From the NCBI GenBank assembly GCA_001599755.1, contig BCHX01000003.1, forward strand, positions 3,755,289 through 3,819,288: DNA of 64,000 bases, in the 5' to 3' direction. Below are positions 1 through 11,497 of this stretch, piece after piece. Position 1 is the stretch's first letter; each line of letters opens with the position of its first letter. Position numbers and translations under genes: made by a program. Origin of the DNA: Gliomastix tumulicola (Eukaryota; Ascomycota; Sordariomycetes; Hypocreales; Bionectriaceae). Under the pieces are notes generated by a model. The model was not told the DNA's origin. It was given only the letters and a program-made list of their open reading frames with translations, and did no database searches.

Positions 1-61
1 ATCCATCCATCTAGACAAGGGCTCGAGGCTGACTTGACCGACCGCGGTCGCAACCAAACAG

Positions 62-283
62 GTCCGGAACGAGATCTCTGTCCTTAAGAAGGTATCCATG
101 GGTCACCAGAACATCCTAACCCTCGTCGACTACTTCGAGACCATGAACAATCTCTACCTCGTCACCGACCTCGCCCTCGGCGGCGAGCTCTTCGACCGCA
201 TCTGCCGCAAGGGCTCCTACTACGAGTCCGACGCCGCCGACCTCATCCGCGCGACCCTCTCCGCCGTCGCCTACCTCCACGAC

Positions 284-319
<36 letters not shown>

Positions 320-1171
320 CTGCTCTTCCGCACCCCGGAGGACAACGCCGACCTGCTCATCGCCGACTTCGGCCTCTCGCGCATCATGGACGAGGAGCAG
401 TTCCACGTGCTGACCACCACGTGCGGCACGCCCGGTTACATGGCCCCCGAGATCTTCAAGAAGACGGGCCACGGGAAACCCGTCGACCTGTGGGCGCTCG
501 GCGTCATCACCTACTTCCTGCTCTGCGGCTACACGCCCTTTGACCGCGACTCCGACTTCGAGGAGATGCAGGCCATCCTCAACGCCGACTACAGCTTCAG
601 CCCCGTCGAGTACTGGCGCGGCGTGTCGGGCCACGCCAAGGACTTCATCCGCCGCTGCCTGACCATCGACCCGGCCGCCCGCATCACCGCCCACGAGGCG
701 CTGCAGCACCCCTTCGTCGCCGCCCAGGTGCCCTCGGACGAGAACCTGCTGCCGACCATCAAGAAGAACTTCAACGCCCGCCGCACCCTGCACACGGCCA
801 TCGACACCGTCCGCGCCATCAACAAGCTCCGCGAGGCGCAGAACATCCTCATGGATGGCGCCCGCTCCAGCGAGCCCCAGCGCGGGCGGCAGGGCGGCAA
901 CAACAACAACGGCAACAGCAACGACACGCTGCGGACGACGCCCATTGCTGCTGCTGCTGCTGCTGCCGGCGGCGGCCGCAAGGACGACAGCGCCATCTCC
1001 ATGGGCGCCGACAGCGGGTACAGCACCGCCGCCGGCCGGAGCGGGACCGAGGACGTCGTCATGGGCGAGCCCGAGGACAATGTGCCCGCCGCGCTGCGCC
1101 CGGGCAACGCGGCGAACCGTGTCATCGAGACCAGCAAGGGGCTCTGGAGCGGTCCGGCCGTCAGGCGGTAG
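62..1171 (+). CDS. Calcium/calmodulin-dependent protein kinase, 3' part (5' end outside the window)
   Basis: Serine/threonine kinase of the fungal CaMK I/II type, expected to phosphorylate proteins when Ca2+/calmodulin binds its tail. The window opens inside an intron that ends in AG at 60-61. The exon then runs in frame from 62 to the stop at 1169-1171. Visible kinase motifs are the catalytic loop HRDLKPEN (296-319), the Mg-binding DFG (364-372) and the APE motif (443-451), followed by the C-lobe. The stretch NLLPTIKKNFNARRTLHTAI and its sequel match the autoinhibitory and calmodulin-binding region of CaMKs. The last 100 residues are low-complexity, with an Asn run and an eight-Ala run (947-967, GCT repeats). 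The glycine-rich loop and the catalytic Lys lie upstream of the window, so only about 370 residues are seen. The ATG at 98 is an internal methionine, because the frame stays open back to the splice site. Confidence 0.93.
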
Positions 1172-2471
1172 CTGTTCCTCGTGAAGAGAGAGCGGCGGCG
1201 GCGGCGCGGATGCTGGTCCATCCGCTCTTGACCAAACTCCCCCCTCCCCTTCTCGTGGTGTCGTGAATTGGAGTTTTCAAACTGGCATTTTCGAAAAAAA
1301 TTACGCATGGATCTAAGTAAGGGGCGAATCTGGAGCTGAGCGCTGGAAAGACTGGACAGGAGACAAACGGGCGAGCATGATTTTATTTATGTCTGGCATT
1401 ATTCACTACGCAAATGTATGGGCTATGGCTGAGCTGGCAATGTAACCTGCATATCTATACGTATACGAGGAGCAAGGAGTATTGGGGGAAGGAAAGACTG
1501 AATTCAAAGTCAGCGTTCATCACTGCCGAACAAGTACCGTGAATGACTCCCAGCTCTTGACCGCCAAACTCACGATTGGTTATCTCTCTCACCGTCCGGA
1601 TAACTGAACTTCACACTGTCAGCCGAGTGAGACCTACCCTCTTGAACCTGAAGATGGATTTGTACTATTAACTGCCGACATCTAAGGCCTGCATAATATC
1701 ACAGGCACGTGTTGACCCAAGCCTCATGACTAGACGCCCCCACGTCCCACCTCTCTTCCATCACATCCGAAGCTTTCGAGTCACGCGGAGGGAACCTGCA
1801 TATTATTCGATTTGTTTTTTGTATTTTTGTTCTGTTTCTGAGTGTGCCACAGCTGCGAGGAATCTCCTCCCGGCCGTGGTCTTTCTAGCGAGTGGTCTTT
1901 GGGTATCTGCCTCCAAGATGGCGTTTCTGGTGACCTCTCGATCCATTACTCCCGCCGCCGTGTCAAACCCACCCGTTGCATATCCATATGAGGTCGAGGC
2001 GAAACCTCAGCGAGTGTGTCCAGGTGCATGTCCTCCCTTCCCGATGCACCGAATTACCTCTTCTTTGATACAAGATATATACATTACGTACGATGCTTCT
2101 ATGCGCTTGGTTGAATGTTGCCGTATCCGAAGAAAACCGAGTCTCGAATGCCAGAAAAGAATTGACTCGTGTCGCGCGTGCGCCCCGTGCCCGGCTTGAT
2201 TTCGAAAAAAATAAACGGTAGCCGTAAATCGCTTCATTAGCGTAATCGAAGGACGCCTGGAAGTGGCATCCTGATTTTCCCCCTGAGCGCCGAGCCAGTT
2301 GAAGATATTAGAGATCAGATATTAGACTTGTAGCGAGGTGCGTCCAGCTGGCAGGTCGATGATGTCGTTGCTCGTCGTTGTGCTCGGGGGAAGCCGTGAT
2401 AAAACTTGATGAACAAGTATGATTAAAAATGTGGTGGTAGAAGATTAAGAAATTGTCGCATCCGATCTCGA
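1172..2471. other. Intergenic, tail to tail between the CaM kinase and AUR1
   Basis: About 1.3 kb holding the two 3' ends. A 157-codon open frame at 1726-2199 has no recognisable domain, no low-complexity signature and no splice-extended homologue, so I treat it as chance. No RNA gene or repeat was seen. Confidence 0.5.
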
Positions 2472-3927
2472 TTACCGGACAACGACGACCTCGTGTAGCT
2501 CGATTTCCCTGTTCGGGCTCGCGCCATCCCAGACCTGGCCATTGCTGTCCACGCCCATGACGAACGCACCAGGAGTCGTGGCGAATCCGGGAGTAGGCTC
2601 TTCGGTGAGGCTGGGGCTGAGAGTTCCGCTGCCTGAGCTCCAGCTGGCGGTGCTGTCCATGGTCCAGCTGCTGCTTGAGCTCTCGCGGCGGAGATCAAGG
2701 ATGTTGGCGCTGAAGTAGTTGCCGGTCTCCTCGTCGAGAACCTCGGAGCGAGCACCAACCTCGACGTAGTCGTAGTCCCATCGCGTGAACTTGTCGGCCT
2801 GGCGCTGAGGCAGCCACCGGGCGCGGACAGCGTAGAAGAAGAGGGCGGCAATGACACCGCCACCAACCAGGTCAATAGCGTAGTGGTGGCTCAGGTACAT
2901 AGTAGCCCACCACACCCAGCCAGCGTACATGATGAACAGGGTGCGGAACTGAGGGAAGCAGTGGCTCATGAAGAGGGCCTCCAGCACAGCGTTGGCGGCA
3001 TGGAGCGAGGGGAATGCACCGAACGGCAGCGGAGCATTGGTGAAGTTTGTCGTGTAGAGGTCAATGCCGAAAATCGCGTCGACCCGTGCGAGGCCGGCAG
3101 GAGATCCGGGCATTCCGTAGGCGGCAGGGACCAGACCGTTCTCGTTCTCGTACCACGGAGGCGTGCAGGGAAAGCAGAGCTGGATCGTCACGCCGAGAAT
3201 GCTCATCCACCCAAAGGTGCGAGCAAAGACGGGGGTCGTTCCAGGAGCCCCGAAAATGAACATGATCGCGGAGCACACGGGCGGTGCGCCGAAGTGAATG
3301 ATGCCGTAAGGCAGCCATGCGAGGATATCGAGCACAGGGTGCTTGTGAGCTGAGAGGATGTTTGAGAGATTCGCGCCGTACAGAACGTTCTCCAGAGCCG
3401 GGAGCACTCGGACCCAGATGTGTGGCCTGTAGTCGTAGGGAATGAATCTATGACAGAAATTAGCCTTGCGACATATTAAACCGAAAGAGTTCAACTCACC
3501 GGCTGCCGAAGAAGTAGAAAAGCCAGATCCAGATCGGCAAGGACGGGAGAAAGAACTGTCTCGTCGCGGGCATGAGCAGCAGCCACGAGCCTCCGAGCAC
3601 AGCAAACAACTTCAGCGCCGGAGCTGACGGGGTCACTGAGAAACAGACGAGCACAAGCACGGCCAAGAACACATATTGCAGGTCCGAGAGTTGCCACTTG
3701 TGCTTCTGCAAGCTCCGAATGCCATCCCACAGGTTAAACGACCGCTTTAGCGTCGAGATGTGCGCAACGCCGGGAGGAGTGTGCTTCGACTTGGACCGTG
3801 TTCGCCGTCTCCCCAATGGCTCGTAACGACCTGGCAGGCGGCTGAGGATTGCTGTGTTGAGCGCTTCGGGCAGGAATGGCAGCTTCGACTTCTGGCCTCC
3901 TCCGAGGGGGGTGGGAAGATCGTCCAT
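2472..3927 (-). CDS. AUR1: Inositol phosphorylceramide synthase catalytic subunit (Aur1 type)
   Basis: Golgi membrane enzyme that transfers phosphoinositol from phosphatidylinositol to ceramide, the first fungal-specific step of complex sphingolipid synthesis. In fungi this family is the target of aureobasidin A. Two exons, 3500-3927 and 2472-3447, joined across a 52-nt intron, give 467 residues, normal for the family. Several hydrophobic membrane segments are present. The PAP2-type lipid-phosphatase motifs are clear: FGAFPSLHAANA with His292, and YLSHHYAIDLVGG with His331 and Asp335. The 39- and 4-residue spacings match the yeast Aur1 triad H255/H294/D298. MDDLPTPLGGG is the first ATG in this frame; upstream the frame has no other ATG. 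The C-terminal 100 residues are Ser/Thr-rich and probably cytosolic. Its promoter lies in the long gene-free stretch upstream. Confidence 0.95.
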
Positions 3928-4335
3928 TGTGTCGGAAAAGAGAGGGCTGGGTCGTAGATTCGGGGCGGGAATGATGATGCGTGGTATGTCGATGTAAGAT
4001 AACAAAAGACTATCCAAAAACGCTATTGCAGCTTCCCCAGGTCGGCCCGTCAACAAAAATCCTTTATCGATGCCAAAATGACCTCTGTCCGTCCCGCCGT
4101 GGCTGGACAAAGACTGTGTGGGTTGATGTGACGTGAAAGGGCGGCTGGGCGTAGAAAGGTTATTTTTGGTGTACGTGAGTAACCGTCTTCCTGGCCCGGA
4201 TGTGTTGGACTTCGCAAGTGAATGCTGGAGGGATGGAGCAGAGCCGACGTAGACGATGCGGCACGGATCTCGAAAGCCACAAGGTCAAGGGGTGGCAGCG
4301 TTGCAGGTCGGCGGGCGGCGTATCAGGGGCGGGCG

Positions 4336-4510
4336 GCGCGTAAGGAAGGGCGGGAGGGAAGAGGGAGTGCAGGAAGCGTGAGCTAACTGCAGCCGAGAGG
4401 AAGGAGAGCAGAGGGGAGGAATAAGAGGTCGCGGGCGTGAGGTGGGAGGAAAGAAAGGAGGAGGAAGAGGTGGGAGGTGAGGGACCAAATGAGGAGAGAA
4501 AGAAATGAGA
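4336..4510 (-). promoter_or_regulatory. Pyrimidine-rich tract of the AUR1 promoter/leader
   Basis: The + strand is almost pure purine (GA-rich) over about 170 bp, so the AUR1 sense strand is CT-rich, 410-580 bp before its ATG. CT-rich blocks near the transcription start are common in filamentous fungi. No TATA box is obvious. Its role as core promoter is inferred. Confidence 0.4.
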
Positions 4511-4721
4511 GTCAGAGACGCACGATGCACACAAGCTTACAGCAATCACCTGCCATCGCAACTGCCTTCTCCTGCAATTAAGGCACCAGGTATTAAAACT
4601 CTCGGCGCTGCATGGGGGAGCCAGAGTCACAAATTTCGACCCGGTCGGATGCTGCGGATTCGGTACGAGCGCCTTGGCCGGGGGTACCTCTGAGCCACAC
4701 TGCCCGCTCCGTGCTGATCAA

Positions 4722-4762
4722 GTACCGACAGGGGTGCGTCGGTACCCCGGCACAGGTACCTG
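4722..4762. repeat. GTACC hairpin plus palindrome cluster
   Basis: Arms GTACCGAC (4722-4729) and GTCGGTAC (4738-4745) are perfect inverted repeats around an 8-nt loop. They are followed at once by the perfect 10-bp palindrome CAGGTACCTG (4753-4762). Another GGTACC lies at 4683-4688. Confidence 0.75.
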
Positions 4763-7700
4763 GTACATTGCTGAGCATGCCTGACAAGCCCCAACGCGCT
4801 GTCAATCGCAATCACCTCGTGCTCCTTTTCCCAGAGAGAACACAGGAGCACGCGACCAGGTTGGGGGACGGCGAGGGGCGGCTACGAGGGGAACAGGAGG
4901 CACGAGGGCATCAGCGCCGTCGTCTGCGACAAAATGGAAGCAATATCCGGCATCTTGTGCATCGATGGGCTGGCTGCATCCTTTGTGTCTCCCGACGTTG
5001 AGCTCATGCAGCTGCATGCCGGGCCAATGCACGTCTGGGCACAACGTCAACCAACCCGACGGCTTACAGTGCGAGGCCTTGCGGATACTCGGACTGTGAC
5101 AAGTCTCCGAGCGACAGTGAGAATTGAAGGAAGCTTCATCACTTCGAACCCACTCCGCCCGACGCTGCGATTCGCTGCTCGGCGCTCTGGGAATCTGAGG
5201 CTACGGCTCCTACACAAGGGTCTCTGATGGCGCAGATGTGCCGGCAGGGTCACTGACGATGGTTGAGTGGCTGGTGAGTCGACTCGATGTCCATTGTGCT
5301 CTGCGCTGGCATGCTGGATCTCACCCAGCCTCGTCATCCTCTGGGCGCTAGGTCTGACGCTGAGGAATCGCCTACTACTAGTCAGGGCTCATGCGGCGCC
5401 CAGCAGCCACAGGGGCCCCTCCTGCCTTAGTCATGACCGTCATGGGAGCAGGAGCCTGCAGCACAGTATGGGACAATGGCACGCCAGGGCAGCTCGGACG
5501 GATTTCTGCATGCTGAGCTCATCTCATTACAAGCTGTGCCCTGTTGCAGTACCCGGCCTTGGCAGTCTGGGCGCTGAACAATCGCTGGCTTCAAGTCGTC
5601 CAACTGGACACAGTGGACAGTGATGCGAGGACAGCAGACCAGCGCGCCGGCCAATGGGAACCCCTGCTGCGGCTCACTCGGCAAGTACATCGGTACGCGC
5701 CGCTCAAGTACTGGTACTTCTCTCATTAGAGCGCTGGGCCGCCAAAATTTTGCTGGCCCCGTCGCCCTGTTGGTCCTTTCTCCACGGTCTGCATTACAGC
5801 CACACAGTGAGCAATGGCTGGTGCTAGCCCGCTAGCTGCTGGTTGGTGCGGCGTCAAGCCACTAGAAGGGATTTTCCAGCTAGCAGCTCTTCAGTGCGTC
5901 TCGCCGAACGGGCTGATTGCCCGTCCATGTCGTCATAGGCGAGAGAATGCAAGTTTCGTCCTCATGAAGTCACCATTTGACTTCGACCATCGAAACGTCG
6001 CGATCCCTTGCATCCACGGAGTTCTCTGCCTCGGCCCCGGGACAATCGTTTCCCAGTAAGGTAGCGGTGACCATTATCAAGGAAGTGATAAGAGCGCCCC
6101 AGGCGACACAGCGGCAGGCTCCCCGTGGAGAAAAGGGCGCCTGCTGGGCCTTGGTAATCATGAAACAAACGGCTGACAAAGGCGGTACTGGTTCATTAAC
6201 GCCGTAACGTGAGATCACGCACGTATTCGCACCGTATTCTACCTTATTTGGGGCCTCTGTTTGACAGTCCCGGGCAAATCAGGGTGCGAAACGTCCTGGA
6301 GCACGTCCCCGTTTATTGACAACTGTCTGCGCCCGACCATTGGGAACACAGAATCAGGTGGTGAAAGGCCTGGAGCAGCAAGAAACGATTTTCCCTCACT
6401 CTCGCCCGACTCCCCACATTCGCAGACCGAGGCAACGAGTAAGTCAAATTGAGGCACTAGCAACGGTTTTATTCAAGATCGACGCAGAAAGTCGGCAGGC
6501 GAGATGATAATGCACCAAAAAAAATCAGCAAAATTTGTCTTGACGAAACCCCGTTGAGAACGCCTTGAATTGAGGCGCACGCGACGCTGTGCCGCGTAGT
6601 CCCCTGCGACTCTTGTCGCGGCCCCTGAGCTGGGGTCCCGTCAATCACTGTGGCTTGACGCCCATGTTCGTCAGTGTCAGCCTCTGTGCTACGGAAATGA
6701 AGCCAAGACGGGGCTCCGCGTCGGTCTCGCTTTCGACCGCATCGCTTCCCAGTCCGAGATGCCGAGCGAGTATCCAGAGGCAAGACGGGAGCCGGCAGCT
6801 GGGAAACGGATCTAGGAAACGATAATGCCGGCGTCCGATTTCAAATTCATGTTTGAAATCTTGGGACGATGTGAATTCTTGATCGACGAGCGCTGGCCAA
6901 TGCTGTTCGAACGTGGTCTATGGCTAGACGAGCTTGACAAGCTTGACAAGCCGGCCAGTTATGCGACTCAAGATCAGAGAAGAGCCCAGCAGGTCAGAGC
7001 CTCCGAGTAAGACTTGTAAAGTACCTTATGACTAAGGCGTTTCCTCCATCTTCGTGAAACCTTTGACCATTGTTCGATGTTTCTGATTGACTTTCATAAT
7101 GAAAAGGAGCAATTGGAGTCTTCCCTGTCCCTGTAGTGTGTACCATACTGGAGTTTGTCGCAAGCAGCCTTCGTCCATATGACAAAACATTGGCGCATTG
7201 AACAATATCCAGCGCTTGAGTGATGCCTATCACATTGTGTCAGCCCTAGCCTGTCATCCAAAAGGGCACTGACTCTCGCAATTAGATGCTGGTGGTCGTG
7301 AAATTATTTCGCACGGCCTACCAAGTACAACAACTCTAGGGTAGCCATCCCAACCTGTCAGCTCGCTGTGGCTTGCTTCGATCCCTGCCGAGCGGAAATT
7401 AGCGAAGGACCAGGGTCCAGGCCTTTATTGGTTGACTCGGTCTCGCTCTCTGACCCGGACTCGGTTTTCCCCCAATCCGACGCGTACGAAGGGGGGCCGG
7501 CCCTTCATCCTGGACTGGATCCGAGATTTACGATCCCGTGTGCCTTCGGACTTAGCTGACGACGATAGCCAAGTCGACGGCTTCCTTCCCCTCCACAATG
7601 CTCACTCGCGCCGCGAGGAGGGAATGCTCAACGGTGACTGTGGACGGCGGCGCTATGCACTTGGCTTATCTCATCGTCTAACGTCCGGTCGTCGGTGGCC

Positions 7701-8952
7701 TCTTCTCTTTCCTCTGCCGATCGATGCATGACACCAATGCACCTGCAGAGTAGTATTCTTCAAACCCGTCATGTGCTTGCAAGACAAGACGCCATGTCAT
7801 GCCACTTGGCTGCAGGCCGCCCTATCGGGCTACTCTCGAAAGACCAGCACGTGAGGAGTCGCGTGTCAATCTCCAGGTCCAGAACCTCACGGATCGTCAA
7901 GAAAACGCAAAGTCCGATTCGACCCGTCTCCCGATCCCCGCCCTCCCGCTTGCATTAAAATAACGCCTGTCTTTTTTAATAGGTAATAGCTATTGGGAAA
8001 TTTTTCAAACAACGGCAGCGGAGTTTGGCGGTGCCCGGCTTGTTTCTAACCCCAGCGTCGGTGCACCGGTGTCCAAGTGCCTCCGACTCGCCTTACAATC
8101 TCCGTCATGATGCACTGATTACCCCCCCCCCTTTACCAGGCTTGCCTTACCCTTGATCGGAAAGTGGGCGACCGTGATGGGTGCGTGTGCCCAAAGCGCG
8201 TGAATGTATTGGAGGACCCCTACGGAGTAGCTGCGAGTGAGAATTTCGCGTCTGTTAGGGGGGAGGGGACTCGGGCAACCCGAGATCCGGGCGGTTGGTT
8301 TAAGCGAAACGCGGCAGGGCTTCGACTTCATTTCATCGAGATGGGGAGTATGACAAATAGGGCATGCTGGCGGAGAGATTTGAGAAGCAGGTTCCGCTTA
8401 CACTCACGGTCAACAAGTCACTGACACAGTAAGCCTCAGCACCGGTTTGTTAAGTACTTTCTTATTGGGTTTGGAGACCGTTTCTCCAATCATCCTAGGT
8501 ATCTGGATTAAACGAACATACAAGTGGTCAAATCAGTCATCTAAAACACCGCCCCTGTAGACTCCTGACCGAGAAGACAGAAAGTTGAAAGGAAAAAAAA
8601 GAAGGGAGAGGCAAGAAGGGCCCCGTCCCGGCCGACTATGTCCGAATCCGCATATCCTGGAATCGTTCCTGATGTGTACCTGGCGACCTACGTAAGACCT
8701 GTTTGTCACCCAGAGCCCAATCCTGCGTATCAACATGTTGTGTGTTTTCGGTTTGAGGGTAGTGAAATCACAGAATGACAGTGTCGCAATGCTGCCATGA
8801 AGTATGAATGTTCACATGTAAGGTCGTCAGCGGCTACAGCCCAGAATGCGCTACGCAGCATGATATGGCCGTTCGGTGAATCACCGTCTGAATTTCTTGA
8901 GCCCCCGAGAAGACAGATACTCCCCGCGTGGTTGGACAAAAGGGACGGATCT

Positions 8953-11007
8953 CTAGTCCATGCCCGTCACAACAGGAGGCGGCACCGGCGTCTCTGACTT
9001 GGAGGACGATGAGTGCTGCAGGGATGGCTTCTCCTTCTTCTCCTTGCTCTTCTTTGCTTTCTTGGGCTTCTCAGGCTTGGACGGCGTAGGGACCGATTGG
9101 GCTGCACTGGAAGTAGGAGGCTGGGGAACGGGGACGGGTGAACGTTTCAGCTGCGATGAGCTGGGGATCTGGGGGAGGGGTACGTGGCTCTGGCGAGAAG
9201 GGAGCGGCACTGGAGTCTGCTTGGCGACTGCTGGCTGACTGGAAGACGGCGCCGGTGTCTTCACCTTCTTCTCCTTTTTGGCTGAGCTTGACTTGCCCTT
9301 CTTAGCTGGCGTCGAAATTGGCTGGCTAGGCGCTGCCTTGACAGGAGGCGCCGATCCGAGGTCGAGGCTGCCGCGGCGCTCAGTCTTTTGCTTCTTGGTG
9401 TTGTTTGCCGCCTCCTGCGACTCCCCGAGGAGTTGGTACGCTGCTGCCTCGGCATCCTCTTCAGATGGGGTGAGCTTCCGCTTCTTCGTTCCCTTCTCCT
9501 TCTTATTCTTCTGGGTTGAGGGGGTGGCGTCTGGGGCGTCCTCCATGACGGTATCGGGCTGAGACATAGGGGCCAGCCTCACTGCGGGGTCGTAGACGCC
9601 GAGGGGCTTGAAGCGGGCACTGAGTCCTGCCGGTTGAGCTCGGGGCTGGGGCTTCGATGATGGTCCTACGGTGGCGCTGGACGCGTCCAGCTGAGGGAGT
9701 CGCTTAACCTGCATGATCTGGCTGGGTTGTTGAGACACTGTTAAGGTTGTCAGCCGTAAGTCTTCAAGATTGCATGATCGCGGCTGCATAAGCATACCTA
9801 GACGATATTTTGAGATGTCCGTAGAAGGCAAGGCTACCTGAATGGTGCTCTTGGACGTGAGAGAGCTCACAGAGACGCCGTAGTCGTCGCCATTATGGCT
9901 GATTACACCACCACCGCGGCGCGCGTCGTCTAGAGATACCTCAAAGTTGTGCGCGACCGATACGATAGCATCGGACGGCGCAACAAAGTACCACAGCTCC
10001 TTGCCCTGGTTCTTGGCTTGTTTTAAGATCTCAGCGATGTCCGCGTTGTCGGTGCTGTTGTGAAGCACTGCGGCTACAGCGGCATGCTTGCCCTTCTTGT
10101 GTGTCAACACAGGCAAGGCCTTTTCTGGTTCAGGTTCGTTCTCCTCCTCTTCCTCCTCCTCGGAGCTTGAGGATTCTGGTTCTGGGGCCTTTCGAGCTAT
10201 CGGTTTGGGCTGGGATTTGGGTTGGACTTTGGGATTCGGTTTCTCGCTCTCCTCGCTGGAGTCGTCCTCGTCGCTGGAGTCCTCTGAGCTCGACGAGCTA
10301 GAGGCCTTCTTCGCAACGCCATTCGATGTCTTCTTCGCAGGGGCTTCGCTGGCGTCGGACTCCTTGGACTCGGACTCGGATTCAGATTCAGACTCGGAAT
10401 CGGACGTTGAGTCGGCCTTTGCATCCGAGTCGCTCTCCTCACTGCTCGACTCTCCGCTCGACGAGCTTGTCTCGCTGACCTTGTCATTCGCGGCCTCTTT
10501 CTTTATGTTGGGGATGGATTCCGCATCGCTCGAGTCAGATGAGGTCTCCTCGGATGTCGACGTGGTAGCAGCGTGGCCATTGGTCTTGATTTTGGGCTTC
10601 TGCTCCTCATCCGACGACTCGGGCTCCGTCTTCAGAGCTGCTTTCTTCCCGGCAGACTTTGTCTTCTTCTTCTTCATCGCAGCCGCAGCCTTCCGCTCGT
10701 CGTCGCTGTCGGCAATCTCATCGCTAACGGGGCGGCGCTTCGACGCGCCATTGGTTGCGCCGAGGGCGGCAAGGAATTGATCCTGGTCGTCGCCGTCATC
10801 GCTGCCGCCGCTGATCGAGCTCTCGCGGTCGCTGTCGTCGTCATTGTCGCCAAACAGCTGGTTGCCCGACTTGCCCTTCTGGCTGTGGCCGCCCGGGGGA
10901 ATGCGCGACGAGGTAGGGCGCGGCAGAGGCGTGCCCTTGGGCTTGCTCTTGGTGTCCGCAATGTGCTTCTTGAGCGAGTGCACCTTGTAGGTTTCCCTCG
11001 CAGCCAT
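8953..11007 (-). CDS. RPA34: RNA polymerase I subunit RPA34-like protein with long acidic Ser-rich N-terminus
   Basis: Likely the A34.5 subunit of the Pol I lobe heterodimer, acting in the nucleolus in rRNA transcription. The recognisable part is central: a block starting GKELWYFVAPSDAIVSVAHN (about residues 320-450) reads like the RPA34 dimerisation module. After it comes a Lys/Pro/Ser-rich basic tail, as in yeast A34.5. The first 300 residues are runs of Ser, Glu, Asp and Lys resembling SRP40/Nopp140, much longer than in yeast. I place a 60-nt intron at 9738-9797 (GTATGC...TTAACAG). It is a multiple of three with no stop, so both spliced (664 aa) and retained (684 aa) forms are open. The first ATG in frame is at 11007, giving MAARETYKVHSLK; the frame extends upstream only through non-ATG codons. 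It is divergent from GRC3. The family call rests on recognition without an alignment. Confidence 0.72.
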   Translation of the reverse strand: MAARETYKVHSLKKHIADTKSKPKGTPLPRPTSSRIPPGGHSQKGKSGNQLFGDNDDDSDRESSISGGSDDGDDQDQFLAALGATNGASKRRPVSDEIADSDDERKAAAAMKKKKTKSAGKKAALKTEPESSDEEQKPKIKTNGHAATTSTSEETSSDSSDAESIPNIKKEAANDKVSETSSSSGESSSEESDSDAKADSTSDSESESESESESKESDASEAPAKKTSNGVAKKASSSSSSEDSSDEDDSSEESEKPNPKVQPKSQPKPIARKAPEPESSSSEEEEEEENEPEPEKALPVLTHKKGKHAAVAAVLHNSTDNADIAEILKQAKNQGKELWYFVAPSDAIVSVAHNFEVSLDDARRGGGVISHNGDDYGVSVSSLTSKSTIQVALPSTDISKYRLGMLMQPRSCNLEDLRLTTLTVSQQPSQIMQVKRLPQLDASSATVGPSSKPQPRAQPAGLSARFKPLGVYDPAVRLAPMSQPDTVMEDAPDATPSTQKNKKEKGTKKRKLTPSEEDAEAAAYQLLGESQEAANNTKKQKTERRGSLDLGSAPPVKAAPSQPISTPAKKGKSSSAKKEKKVKTPAPSSSQPAVAKQTPVPLPSRQSHVPLPQIPSSSQLKRSPVPVPQPPTSSAAQSVPTPSKPEKPKKAKKSKEKKEKPSLQHSSSSKSETPVPPPVVTGMD

Positions 11008-11497
11008 TGCGGCGGTTGGTTTTACGCGTTCTCGTGGGACCAAGACTGGAGTTGTGATGCAATGGAGGGGAGAGAGGCGAGGAAATTTGCGTGACGCTAT
11101 TTTTTTTGGGCGAGCAATTGAAGATTCACGCGATCGTTGCTTTTGGAGATGAAATTTTTAGGTGGTGTGGAAGTCCCCGCCGCACAGACCAGGTACCTGA
11201 AAGATCGTTTTGAGAAGTACTGCTGCACCAGAATTGGGTTGGGCAGGACTTCTCTGAGGGTCACTTTTCAATTGACACCCCGAGCACTCGGGTTGCGCTT
11301 TATCGATAAAGTAAATTGAAAACGCGTCCCAACCTTGAGATGAACGTGATGTGATGACATGACCAGCCATTTATTCTGTGTGGTTTGAGGCTTCACTGCT
11401 AAAGTTCAAACTGAGACGACACTGGATGCCTGGTTGAGTGAATTGTCACTGCCAGTTGGTGGCGTCATGAAGCCGAACTCTCATCCTTGAACGCATC
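11008..11497. promoter_or_regulatory. Shared divergent promoter of RPA34 and GRC3
   Basis: 490 bp between two start codons. It contains a T-run (11100-11107), the string GGAGATGAAATTTTTA (11145-11160), which loosely resembles joined PAC and RRPE ribosome-biogenesis elements, a CAGGTACCTG palindrome (11190-11199), the 14-bp perfect palindrome CTTTATCGATAAAG (11298-11311) and an ACGCGT (11322-11327). Function is inferred from position. Confidence 0.5.

Larger units (their letters stand above)
3928..8952. other. Gene-free stretch of 5 kb upstream of AUR1
   Basis: I find no gene here: the open frames are short, overlap in many phases and carry no domain or plausible splice chain. The left 600 bp should hold the AUR1 leader and promoter. 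Further right there are GTACC palindromes (4682-4762), a C run (about 8121-8131) and otherwise mixed sequence. TFIIIC B-box-like strings such as TTCGAACCC near 5143 lack a matching tRNA fold. Confidence 0.5.

Noticed and set aside
1726..2199. 157-codon plus-strand frame in the CaM-kinase/AUR1 gap
   Set aside because: Cysteine-rich random-looking sequence, no signal peptide or domain, and it lies in a tail-to-tail 3' region.
5100..5160. Possible tRNA B-box (TTCGAACCC)
   Set aside because: No A-box at the right distance and the flanks do not fold into acceptor or anticodon stems.
10980..11043. Upstream start for RPA34 at 11043
   Set aside because: The codon there is TTG; the first ATG in frame is 11007 and gives a sensible N-terminus.
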